From: Lentisphaerae bacterium GWF2_38_69
GTDB taxonomy: Bacteria > Verrucomicrobiota > Lentisphaeria > Victivallales > GWF2-38-69
Length of the DNA: 44,473 nucleotides
Reading direction: 5' to 3'
Assembly (NCBI GenBank): GCA_001803205.1
Contig: MHBE01000001.1
Span: forward strand, 1 to 44,473
Shown here: piece by piece, positions 8,054-15,923 of the stretch
How the letters are laid out: each line of letters starts with the position of its first letter
Position numbering within the stretch: position 1 is the stretch's first letter
Translations under genes and position numbers: made by a program
Notes under the pieces: model-generated
Told to the model about the DNA's origin: nothing
The model's input: the letters and a program-made list of their open reading frames with translations, nothing else
Databases searched by the model: none

Positions 8054-9031
8054 ATGTCTAAGTTTAAAACAGCATTAACAGTTTTGTCATGTCTGGCAAC
8101 GCTTTTAGTCGTATCATGCTCAAAAGAAAATGCACAAGAAGCAAAGAAAGATTTAATAATTTTCCATGCAGGAAGTCTGAGTTTGCCAGTTAAACAGATG
8201 AAAGAAGCATTTGAGAAAGAGAACCCAGGTGCCAATATTATTAGTGAAGCTGACGGAAGCGTGATGTGCGCAAGAAAGATTTCCGACCTTAATAAACCCT
8301 GCGATGTTTTTATGTCCGCTGATTATAAGGTGATTGACGATATACTTGTTCCGAAGTATGCAGACTGGTGCATAAAATTTGCTTCCAACCAGATGGCTAT
8401 TGTATATACGGATAAATCAAAATACGCATCTGAAATCAATGACAGCAACTGGTATAAGATACTGGAAAAACCCGATGTAGTCTGCGGCAGATCCAATCCT
8501 AATGATGATCCATGCGGATACAGAGCTCTGCTTACTCTGAAACTTGCTGCAATATACTACAAAGACCCGGGACTTTATGACGCGATTGTTCATAATAAAA
8601 AATCTAAAGATGTTCTTATGAGATCGAAAGAGGTAGATTTAATATCATTGCTTCAGGTCGGACAGTTAGACTATATTTCCCTCTATCGTTCTGTAGCCAT
8701 ACAGCATGGTTTTAAGTTTGTCGAACTTCCTCCTGAGATAAACCTTGGCGATTCAAAATTCGAAAAGTATTATGCTCAGGTTTCTCTTGATATTACCGGA
8801 AATAAGCCAGGCTCGGTTATTAATCAGAAAGGAGAGCCTATGACCTACGGTTTGACTATCCCTAAGAATGCGCCGAATCCTGAGCTTGCTATGAAGTTTG
8901 TCAAATTTGTTCTGAGCAAAAACGGCGGTCTTAAAATAATGGAAGACAATGGACAGCCATCTGTCGTTCCCAGTCCTACATCGACTTATAAAGAGTTACC
9001 GCAACCTTTGAAGCAATACGCTTCTGAGTAA
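8054..9031 (+). CDS. wtpA: Molybdate/tungstate ABC transporter substrate-binding lipoprotein (WtpA/ModA-like)
   Basis: This 325-aa protein has a signal peptide with lipobox LVVSC (Cys22). The oxyanion-binding fold follows: FHAGSLS (37-43), EADGSVMCARKISD, DVFMSADYKVID, then FASNQMAIVYT and GRSNPNDDPCGYRALL. These are characteristic of the archaeal-type WtpA/TupA molybdate/tungstate binding proteins. It delivers the anion to the permease and ATPase encoded downstream. A GAAGGAA ribosome-binding site precedes the ATG. The gene for the cognate permease does not follow directly: a four-helix-bundle gene with repeat-like flanks sits between them. Molybdate versus tungstate specificity is not decidable from sequence alone. 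Confidence 0.9.
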   Translation: MSKFKTALTVLSCLATLLVVSCSKENAQEAKKDLIIFHAGSLSLPVKQMKEAFEKENPGANIISEADGSVMCARKISDLNKPCDVFMSADYKVIDDILVPKYADWCIKFASNQMAIVYTDKSKYASEINDSNWYKILEKPDVVCGRSNPNDDPCGYRALLTLKLAAIYYKDPGLYDAIVHNKKSKDVLMRSKEVDLISLLQVGQLDYISLYRSVAIQHGFKFVELPPEINLGDSKFEKYYAQVSLDITGNKPGSVINQKGEPMTYGLTIPKNAPNPELAMKFVKFVLSKNGGLKIMEDNGQPSVVPSPTSTYKELPQPLKQYASE

Positions 9032-9034
9032 ATC

Positions 9035-9069
9035 CTAAACACTAAACACTAAACACTAAACTCTAAACA
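9035..9069 (+). repeat. CTAAACA heptad tandem repeat
   Basis: Five consecutive 7-bp units of CTAAACA, the fourth with one substitution, start four bases after the wtpA stop codon. They form the left flank of the S23-like element. A related AAACACTAAAC stretch occurs in inverted orientation on the right flank at 9481-9492. Confidence 0.75.
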
Positions 9070-9095
9070 AATATTAAATTCAAAATTTATAAACA

Positions 9096-9461
9096 ATGGA
9101 AGAAAAACGAAAATTATATGATCTTGAAGAAAGAACATTAGTTTTTGCTAAAAGTATCAGAAGTTTCGTTAAGGCGCTTCCAAGAAATTTAGCAAATATT
9201 GAAGATGCAAAGCACCTGATTCGTTCTTCAGGCTCAATTGGCGCAAATTACAGAGAAGCAAATGAATCACTAGGGAAAAGAGATTTCTTTATGAGGATAA
9301 GAATATCCAGAAAAGAAGCCAAAGAGTCAATATTTTGGCTTGAACTTATAGATGTTGGAAATAATACAGATTTGGATAGACAACGGAGAGATTTAATTGT
9401 TGAATCAACAGAGTTGATGAAGATTTTTGGTTCAATATTGCAGAAAAGCGGATCAGTTTGA
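9096..9461 (+). CDS. Four-helix-bundle protein (S23/23S IVS-encoded family)
   Basis: This 121-aa, charged, all-helical protein has the hallmark centre of the four-helix-bundle (TIGR02436/S23) family: LIRSSGSIGANYREANES (residues about 47-64), then RIRISRKEAKESIFWLEL. The founding members are encoded inside 23S rRNA intervening sequences, and relatives include the diversity-generating-retroelement accessory protein Avd. No reverse transcriptase or template repeat is visible nearby, so an Avd role is unlikely. No ribosome-binding site precedes the ATG. The protein has no known link to molybdate transport. Its inverted-repeat flanks suggest an inserted element rather than an operon member with a transport job. 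Cellular function is unknown. Confidence 0.85.
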   Translation: MEEKRKLYDLEERTLVFAKSIRSFVKALPRNLANIEDAKHLIRSSGSIGANYREANESLGKRDFFMRIRISRKEAKESIFWLELIDVGNNTDLDRQRRDLIVESTELMKIFGSILQKSGSV

Positions 9462-9518
9462 GATTTATGAATTAGAATTTGTTTAGTGTTTATAGGTTCG
9501 AATTTCGGATTTTAAATT

Positions 9519-10325
9519 ATGAATAATTTCAATCCATTCAGACTTCTTCTTATCCTCTTTGGAGGACTGGTGATGCTTTTTATTCTCGCGCCTCTGGTTT
9601 CCATGGGGCTTAGCTCGCAATTCGGAACACTTGTTGAAACTGCCAAAGACAAAGAGGTTTATGAGAGTATCTGGCTAACATTATGGACATCTATTCTGAC
9701 AACTTTTTTATTTTCCATTTTGGCTATTCCGTTTTCATATTTTCTGGCAAGAAACAATTTTCCTTTGAAGAAACTTCTGTGCGGTTTGATAGATATCCCC
9801 GTTATGATTCCTCATTCTGCAGCCGGTATTGCAATATTAGGAATAATAGCAAGAGGTTCTCCTTTTGGCAGTTTCTGTTCTGAATATTTAGGTTTAAGTT
9901 TTATTGACCATCCCTCAGGGATAATGATAGCTATGGCATTTATAAGTCTTCCGTATCTTATAAATGCTGCCAGAGATGGATTTGAAGCTGTTCCTGTGCA
10001 GCTTGAGAAAGCTGCCTATACGCTTGGAGCGTCTCCTTCAAAAGTGTTTTTCAGGATAAGCCTGCCTCTTGCATGGAGGGCGATACTGTCAGGTTTCGTC
10101 ATGATGTGGGGCAGGGGTTTAAGCGAATTCGGAGCTGTTGTAATAATAGCATACCACCCGATGGTTACTTCGGTATTGATTTTTGACAGATTCAATACTT
10201 TCGGCCTTAAATACGCACAGCCTGTTTCTGTCTTATTTATAATAATCTGTATAATAGTCTTTATACTCTTCCGGATGCTTTCAGGCAAAACCAGAAAATC
10301 TTCTGACTATTCAAGGTATGGGTGA
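9519..10325 (+). CDS. wtpB: Molybdate/tungstate ABC transporter permease
   Basis: This 268-aa membrane protein has about six hydrophobic segments and the binding-protein-dependent permease loop (EKAAYTLGASPSKVFFRISLP, residues about 163-183) that contacts the ATPase. Other ModB/WtpB-type features are IDIPVMIPHSAAGIAIL and GRGLSEFGAVVIIAYHP. It forms the inner-membrane channel for the oxyanion delivered by the lipoprotein at 8054-9031. Its stop overlaps the ATPase start by four bases (GTGA), indicating translational coupling. No clear ribosome-binding site precedes its ATG, whose upstream sequence is the right flank of the S23-like element, so expression may have been altered by that insertion. 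Confidence 0.92.
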   Translation: MNNFNPFRLLLILFGGLVMLFILAPLVSMGLSSQFGTLVETAKDKEVYESIWLTLWTSILTTFLFSILAIPFSYFLARNNFPLKKLLCGLIDIPVMIPHSAAGIAILGIIARGSPFGSFCSEYLGLSFIDHPSGIMIAMAFISLPYLINAARDGFEAVPVQLEKAAYTLGASPSKVFFRISLPLAWRAILSGFVMMWGRGLSEFGAVVIIAYHPMVTSVLIFDRFNTFGLKYAQPVSVLFIIICIIVFILFRMLSGKTRKSSDYSRYG

Positions 10326-11431
10326 GGAAAGTGATAAGACTTGAAGCGATAAATAAAAAGTTTACAGGGTTTGCTCTTAAGGATGTGAATATTGAGGTTT
10401 CCAATGGTGAATACTATGTGCTTTTAGGCAGATCCGGTTCAGGAAAGAGCCTGATACTTGAAATCATTGCAGGTTTGCAGAAACCTTCATCCGGAAAAGT
10501 CATTATTAATGGCAGAGACATAACTTCTCTTCCTATCCATAAGAGGAGAATAGGATTTGTATTTCAGAACCAGTCTCTATTTCCCCATATGACTGTCAGA
10601 GAGAATATAAAATTTGCCCTCAATTCAAAAGAAAGAATTTTGCAGCAAAGTAATATCGATAATTTATCGGATTTTCTTAACATCCTTCATCTTATGGAAA
10701 GATTTCCCCTTTCTCTGTCTTTAGGAGAATCTCATAGGGTCGCGCTTGTCAGGACACTTGTTACCAATCCTTCATGTCTTCTTCTTGACGAACCTCTTTC
10801 TTCTCTTGATGCTCAGTCCAAATATGAAATCCGAAGTCTGCTCAGGAAAATAAATCAGGGAATAGTTTATTTCGGAGAAAGCAATAAAAATAAGCCTATG
10901 ACTGTAATTCATGTGACTCACGACTATGAGGAAGCCTTGGCTTTATCTACAAGAATCTCGGTAATAGAAGAGGGGCTTATTACTCAGGAAGGGAAACCCC
11001 AGGAGGTTTTTAGACACCCTAAGTCTTCTTTTATAGCCAAGTTTATAGGCATTAAAAACTTCTATAGAGGCCATATCTCTAAATCAGACGACTCTGATAT
11101 CTGTAAATTTGAAGTAATCAATGAAGATGAAAACTATTTATATTTCAGTGTTCCGAAACCGGAAATATTTACCCAGGAAGAGTACAGCTTAACTATCAGA
11201 AGCGAGGATGTGATTCTTTCTTTGGACAAGATTGAGTCCAGTGTAAGGAATATATTTCATGGAGTCATTACGGATATCGAAAATGCAGTTAACGGCGTGG
11301 AAATAACTGTGGATATTGGAGGATTGGACATATCATCACTTATTACTTACGGGTCATTTAAAAAGATGAATCTTCAGTTAAAACAGACTGTTTACGCCGG
11401 ATTCAAGGCTTCAGCAGTTAGATTTGCTTAA
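10322..11431 (+). CDS. wtpC: Molybdate/tungstate ABC transporter ATP-binding protein
   Basis: This 369-aa ATPase powers the WtpAB transporter. Walker A is GRSGSGKS (36-43), the Q-loop lies around FVFQNQSLFP (79-88), Walker B and D-loop are LLLDEPLSSLD (153-163), and the H-loop is in VIHVTHD. The signature reads SLSLGESHRVALVRT (131-145), so the usual LSGGQ is changed at its third and fifth positions, a variation seen in this transporter class. The C-terminal 120 residues resemble the TOBE/oxyanion-sensing domain of ModC/WtpC. The GTG start overlaps the permease stop by four bases. An alternative GTG at 10331 would remove three residues. It ends one base from the convergent gene at 11433. Confidence 0.92.
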   Translation: MRKVIRLEAINKKFTGFALKDVNIEVSNGEYYVLLGRSGSGKSLILEIIAGLQKPSSGKVIINGRDITSLPIHKRRIGFVFQNQSLFPHMTVRENIKFALNSKERILQQSNIDNLSDFLNILHLMERFPLSLSLGESHRVALVRTLVTNPSCLLLDEPLSSLDAQSKYEIRSLLRKINQGIVYFGESNKNKPMTVIHVTHDYEEALALSTRISVIEEGLITQEGKPQEVFRHPKSSFIAKFIGIKNFYRGHISKSDDSDICKFEVINEDENYLYFSVPKPEIFTQEEYSLTIRSEDVILSLDKIESSVRNIFHGVITDIENAVNGVEITVDIGGLDISSLITYGSFKKMNLQLKQTVYAGFKASAVRFA

Positions 11432-11432
11432 C

Positions 11433-12134
11433 TCATTTATTATTTGCTTCTTCTTTTCTTAGTTCCTGAATTTTCTTTTTCATAAGTGTAAGTTGTTCAG
11501 GAGTAATCCCATCCATGTATTCCATGTAATCTTGCAGATAATCGTTTCTATTTTCTTCAGCTAGGGATGTCCATTGCTCTTTCGGGATATTAAGGGATTC
11601 AAGTGTTGTTTTATCGCTAGTTGGCAAAAAAACTCCCATCCCGTGGAGCGCTATCCATGCCGGATCATAGTTATGGGGAGTTTGTTTATCCCATTCTAAT
11701 GCCTTTTTAAATAAAACCTTAGAATTATCAATGTTTTCAAATTGAATAATTCTAAGTAGATTTGGCATTTGATAACTCATTGCCTCGGATGAGTCTTCCA
11801 CTGTTAGATCAGTGCATCTCTTTATGTCAAACAAAATTCTGATTCTCGCAGCATATAACCAGAAAATGGCATCTTCGTCCTTATTCTGATAAAAGAAATA
11901 CCTGGCAAGATAAAATAAAACTGCGGGACAATATTGATCTGAGTGTTCAACTATCTTTTTGGCTGTCTGATTTTGTTCTTCTTTATTGCCATTCAGTAAT
12001 AAATCTATGACTTGAATATCTTTTTTGGTGTCAATCTGGGCGTAAACTCCCTGATGCTGTCCCTTGTCGGATTCTGCGTAAATCACACTGCTGGCTATAA
12101 TAAACGGCAAAAGTAATAAAAATATTATTCTCAT
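11433..12134 (-). CDS. Conserved secreted protein of unknown function
   Basis: The 233-aa product begins at the ATG at 12134, chosen because AAAGGAA lies about 8 bases upstream and it is directly followed by a clean signal peptide (MRIIFLLLLPFIIASSVIYA). The mature part is helical. It carries a stretch DEDAIFWLYAARIRILFDIKR with a nearby Cys and Asp, then EWDKQTPHNYDPAWIALHGMG, and a charged Lys/Glu-rich tail. I recall unnamed bacterial proteins with the same WLYAARIR...R and TPHNYD...LHGMG pattern but know no function. It starts 10 bases after the stop of the clostripain-type peptidase, so the two are probably cotranscribed and act in the same compartment. It might be a folding partner or substrate. 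Confidence 0.75.
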   Translation of the reverse strand: MRIIFLLLLPFIIASSVIYAESDKGQHQGVYAQIDTKKDIQVIDLLLNGNKEEQNQTAKKIVEHSDQYCPAVLFYLARYFFYQNKDEDAIFWLYAARIRILFDIKRCTDLTVEDSSEAMSYQMPNLLRIIQFENIDNSKVLFKKALEWDKQTPHNYDPAWIALHGMGVFLPTSDKTTLESLNIPKEQWTSLAEENRNDYLQDYMEYMDGITPEQLTLMKKKIQELRKEEANNK

Positions 12135-12144
12135 ATGCTTTCCT

Positions 12145-14187
12145 TTAGAAAATATAATCCAAATTAGCTTCATCAGGCATATTATCTTCATCATTTTCAG
12201 CTGATTGAGAATCTTTGATTTCCAGACTGCTCTTGATATTAAAACTCTTATAGGCTGACCATACTTTGCGTCCGACTACATCTTCCAGATAGAAAATACC
12301 TGAATATTCTCCGTTGGGTAGGCAACTCTTGCTTATGGTAAGGCTGTCAAGGGTAACTTCCGGCCCTGGCATATATTTCCCACCCATGTTATATAGTAAG
12401 TTTATTTTGTCACCCCTTTTTGGAGGAGTTCCAAGCCATGACAGATGAGGGATAACTTTTCCGTTGTCTTCTTTGCTGTCCCATATACCGATAATTTGAG
12501 CGTTGCTCTTAGTTGGATCTTTTTCGTTAGAGTTTTCTTTAACTACGAGGAATACTGTGTTGCCTTTATATTTAACGGCAAAATAACCCAATGGTTTGTA
12601 ATCAAAGTTTGTACCATTGTTTTTTCCTTTATTTACATCGTTATCCCAGTATATTGGAACTGGTTCTCCACCAATGCAATACTGTTTGCCTGTAACTGCA
12701 AGAGTTATGTCTCCAGATTCCAGATCAAAATCAATATCTGGGTCTATACTAAGCGGTACGAAATACCTGTTCTTTCCTTTTCCTTCAAATTTGCCGATTA
12801 AAAAATATATTTGATTTACCAGTTCAATATCTTGCTGATCTACTTTAATAAAATAATGGGGAGGGTAAGATTTAGGATTGAGGTCAATAATGTATTTATT
12901 TGCAAGAGCTATATCGCCGATTAAGTTTGTGGGATTCTGGATAAAAAGCTTATTGTAGTAGCTGGTAATGAAATCATAATAGTGTTTTGAAAAGCATGAT
13001 GGAGCGTATTTCTGCAAGTTGTCATTAAGAGAAAGGTTTTTATCAAGTTTCTTATCAACAAAAAATATTGAAAGCCCATTGGAGTAAGGTCGGTAATTGC
13101 ATTTTTTATTATATACAACGGTGTCTTTAATTGATTTTTTCAAAGAAGTTGTATCTATCTTGCACTTTTCAGAAATAAGATCTGCCAGATCGTACATGTC
13201 AGTAGTGCCGTGAGAAGCTCTGTCTTGTTCATTGTAAGATTCTGAAAAAGCTCTGGCTATAGCTAGATTACGATAGGCATCGGCTCCTTTCTTGCCTTTG
13301 GTTTTCATTTGTTCTTCAATTTTTTGAATCATTAAATCCCAATTGCTTCTAATGTCTCCAATTTTGGATAAGTCTATTAAAGAATATGTGTATGGCCTGC
13401 CGTCATAATTTTCGAAATTCCAGTCGATGAAATATTTACCAAATTGTGTTGGATGCATGGATGGGTTTTCATTGAGTGATTTTAAGGTTTTTTCAAAAGC
13501 ATCCCCATATTCTATTTCTTCTGAGCCAATCATATAATTGGCATAATCTTTAAGCTTGTATGCCGTCTCAAAATTACCCATTAGACAACATGCAAAAATT
13601 ACCATATCGATTTTTTCCCCCTTAAGTGCAGTTTTTAGGGCGTCAGCAATATCAGAGATGCTTAGTGATTTGCCGTCATCGAGTTGGTCGCTCCCATAGC
13701 CTCCTATAGGACCAGCTCCATGATCCCAGAAAATCAGAACATATTTTTTCGCGGGAAAGTCTTTTATAATATTTTGTACATAGGCAGTAAGTGTATTTTT
13801 ATCCATCATTTTCATTGATGGGTCAGTATTTCCCAGTAGTTCCATGGATGCTTCTCTTTCTCCATATATCCTCCATGCTTGGCAATGAGCAGTACTTATT
13901 CTAGGCGAAGGTAAAACCCATTTATTAGTCCCGCCGGTAACAGCTATGATATTAATTTTGGAATCATTGAAGTGTGTCGAAATTATAGCGTTCAGTGCGT
14001 TGGTGGCCTCTTTATTGTATTCGCCTGTAGTTAGATCTATTCCATTTTCAAGATCGCAGCCATTCAGATATATAATTATTGTGTACTCTGCTGTTTTTTT
14101 ATTTGTATCGGCATAAGAGTTATTAAATGCAAGAATAAATACAAATAGTACAACAATAGTGCTTAGAGTTTTTATTAACTTAATCAT
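12145..14187 (-). CDS. Secreted clostripain-type cysteine peptidase (family C11)
   Basis: This 680-aa exported protein has a signal peptide (cleavage near Ala26) and a caspase-like C11 domain. The strand YTIIIYLNGCDLEN (35-48) is followed by the catalytic His in FWDHGAGPIGGYG (His156) and the catalytic Cys in VIFACCLMGNFE (Cys201 by alignment to the family FDACLMG). The Asp that usually precedes this Cys is Ala here. A region after about residue 400 is a beta-rich C-terminal extension of unknown role. C11 enzymes cut after basic residues and often process themselves. The ATG has a GGTG six bases upstream, and a TATAAT-like box lies in the AT-rich leader. It is followed 10 bases later by a small secreted protein gene. 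Confidence 0.88.
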   Translation of the reverse strand: MIKLIKTLSTIVVLFVFILAFNNSYADTNKKTAEYTIIIYLNGCDLENGIDLTTGEYNKEATNALNAIISTHFNDSKINIIAVTGGTNKWVLPSPRISTAHCQAWRIYGEREASMELLGNTDPSMKMMDKNTLTAYVQNIIKDFPAKKYVLIFWDHGAGPIGGYGSDQLDDGKSLSISDIADALKTALKGEKIDMVIFACCLMGNFETAYKLKDYANYMIGSEEIEYGDAFEKTLKSLNENPSMHPTQFGKYFIDWNFENYDGRPYTYSLIDLSKIGDIRSNWDLMIQKIEEQMKTKGKKGADAYRNLAIARAFSESYNEQDRASHGTTDMYDLADLISEKCKIDTTSLKKSIKDTVVYNKKCNYRPYSNGLSIFFVDKKLDKNLSLNDNLQKYAPSCFSKHYYDFITSYYNKLFIQNPTNLIGDIALANKYIIDLNPKSYPPHYFIKVDQQDIELVNQIYFLIGKFEGKGKNRYFVPLSIDPDIDFDLESGDITLAVTGKQYCIGGEPVPIYWDNDVNKGKNNGTNFDYKPLGYFAVKYKGNTVFLVVKENSNEKDPTKSNAQIIGIWDSKEDNGKVIPHLSWLGTPPKRGDKINLLYNMGGKYMPGPEVTLDSLTISKSCLPNGEYSGIFYLEDVVGRKVWSAYKSFNIKSSLEIKDSQSAENDEDNMPDEANLDYIF

Positions 14188-14530
14188 AAATCACCTATTT
14201 TATTAATAGTATTATGTATGTATCATATTCAATTTTAGTTAATTATAGCAAAAATAAAAAATAATAAGTAGAGGAGTATTGCTTTTAGCTAAAATTTATC
14301 ATCAATACTTTCAGTAGCTATAGTTTAACTGCGTTGGCAATCTAATAAACAAAATCAGAAAACTTCGCTAATGAAGAAGATACAGAAAACCTGAGATTGC
14401 GTTTATCACGCATTTTCGAATAATCAAGGAAGACTAAAAACTGCGATTATTTCAAATTTTATAAAAAGGACTAGTTCGTTTTGCGTTAAAAAGGACTATT
14501 ATTTTTTATAAAAACTTACTTGGATATGAA
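14188..14530. other. AT-rich intergenic region between divergent protease genes
   Basis: This 343-bp gap separates the divergent clostripain-type and trypsin-like protease genes. On the minus strand a TATAAT-like box (GCTATAATTAAC, near 14238-14249) precedes the C11 gene. Near the other gene there is a direct repeat of AAAAAGGACTA (around 14463-14496) and a small TGCG/CGCA hairpin near 14398-14413. I see no coding sequence or structured RNA in it. Confidence 0.5.
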
Positions 14531-15922
14531 ATGTATAAATTAATATTATTTGCTGTATTGCTGATAGTTAGTTCAGTATTTCTATATGCAGATAGTAATT
14601 CTATTGTTACTAAAGACGGTAGAACTTATCATGATATCCAAATAATCCGGCAGACATCTTCAGGCATAGAAATTTCATATCTTAAGCGCCTTGATTCAGA
14701 ATATAGGACTGTAACATCAATTCCTTTTTCTAAAATGAACCAGCAGGATCAGCTAAAATATGAGTATAGCATAGACACGGCAGCACAAGCAAGAGAGATA
14801 AAAAAAACTCTTTTTATGGGTCAAACAAATTCCGAAGCTGAAGATATTAAGCAGAAAATATTAACTTTAGGAAAACCTGTGATTGTTCCTAATGGACTCT
14901 TTTATAATATTGATGCCAGAACTCCTTACAGAATAGGCGATGAATATAAAAGAAAAGTCTACCTGGGCTACGATAAATATGTTCTTTGTAAGGATGATGT
15001 ATGTATTGCCTCTTCTCAGGTCAATGCATTCAAATATCTTTCAGATCTGGATAGGCAAATTTCCGATCTAAAAGAGAAACTGCTTCCGATGTCAGAAGAA
15101 ATATCGGCGATTGAAGGAGAAATTAAAACGCTCAAGGAGCGACTGTCTGAACTAAAAACACCTAAAACCTATACAAATTCCTCAGGTCAGTCTATGACTG
15201 TATCTTATGATCAAACAACTATAAAATCATGTCAGAAGGATATTAAGAAGGCTGAGTCAAAACTGAAGTATTTAAATAAAAAATATGAGTATAGAGTATC
15301 TGCTCTTAGTGCCGAAATAACTTCTAAACAAAATCAGTATGACTATTATTCCCGTTCATTGGCTCTTCTGGACGAGATCGTGCCAATATCAAAATATGAT
15401 ACATTTTATGATTCAGTATTAATAGTGAAATCAGATAACAATTTCTTTGGTTCAGGTTTTTTTGTTACTAAAGACGGCTACATAATTACTAATGAACATG
15501 TAATAAAGGATGCAAAGAAAATTACAGTTACAAACCATGATAAGCAGACTTTTTCGGCGCAGCTTATTGGGGTAGACAAAAAACAGGATCTTGCGCTGCT
15601 TAAAATATCAGGAACCACATTTCCGGCTCTTAAACTTGAGGAGAGCTCTAATGTCAGAGCAGGAGACAAAGTAATTGCCATTGGCACTCCGATGGAACTT
15701 GAGTGGACAATTACAGAAGGTATTGTCAGCGCAAACCGCGGAGATGTGATACAGACTGATGCCGCGCTTAATCCAGGAAATAGTGGAGGGCCATTGATAA
15801 ATATAAAAACCGGTAAAGTTGTAGGGGTTGTCAAATCCGGGGTAGAAACAGCTCAGGGATTGAATTTTGCAGTCGCTCCTTCAGAAATTCACAAAGCCTT
15901 TCCTCTATTGAAGTCTCATTAA
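14531..15922 (+). CDS. Secreted trypsin-like (S1C) serine protease with coiled-coil N-terminus
   Basis: The 463-aa product has a signal peptide (to about residue 20) and then a small beta domain beginning TKDGRTYHDIQIIR, of the KDG type found before many domains in PVC bacteria. A long coiled coil spans roughly residues 165-275 (repeated Leu, Glu and Lys). The chymotrypsin-fold protease domain follows. The triad is His323 (TNEHV), Asp353 (DLALLKI) and Ser418 (GNSGGP). Unlike DegP/HtrA there is no PDZ domain: the protein stops 45 residues after the catalytic Ser. It is predicted to act in the periplasm, possibly as an oligomer held by the coiled coil. No clear ribosome-binding site is visible. 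It ends one base from the convergent CoA-transferase. Confidence 0.85.
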   Translation: MYKLILFAVLLIVSSVFLYADSNSIVTKDGRTYHDIQIIRQTSSGIEISYLKRLDSEYRTVTSIPFSKMNQQDQLKYEYSIDTAAQAREIKKTLFMGQTNSEAEDIKQKILTLGKPVIVPNGLFYNIDARTPYRIGDEYKRKVYLGYDKYVLCKDDVCIASSQVNAFKYLSDLDRQISDLKEKLLPMSEEISAIEGEIKTLKERLSELKTPKTYTNSSGQSMTVSYDQTTIKSCQKDIKKAESKLKYLNKKYEYRVSALSAEITSKQNQYDYYSRSLALLDEIVPISKYDTFYDSVLIVKSDNNFFGSGFFVTKDGYIITNEHVIKDAKKITVTNHDKQTFSAQLIGVDKKQDLALLKISGTTFPALKLEESSNVRAGDKVIAIGTPMELEWTITEGIVSANRGDVIQTDAALNPGNSGGPLINIKTGKVVGVVKSGVETAQGLNFAVAPSEIHKAFPLLKSH

Positions 15923-15923
15923 T

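Larger units (their letters stand above)
9032..9518 (+). mobile_element. S23-type intervening-sequence-like element within the wtp operon
   Basis: The 487 bases between the wtpA stop and the wtpB start hold a four-helix-bundle gene. It is flanked on the left by AT-rich CTAAACA heptads and on the right by sequence whose reverse complement (ATAAACACTAAACAAATTC, then TAATTCATAAATC) aligns imperfectly over about 30 bases with the left flank. This protein-plus-inverted-flank layout is known from 23S rRNA intervening sequences. Finding it inside an ABC operon suggests that it inserted there. Exact ends are not defined. Confidence 0.55.

Noticed and set aside
9032-9518. Diversity-generating retroelement, because the four-helix-bundle protein is related to Avd
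   Set aside because: No reverse transcriptase, template repeat or variable target gene is visible nearby.
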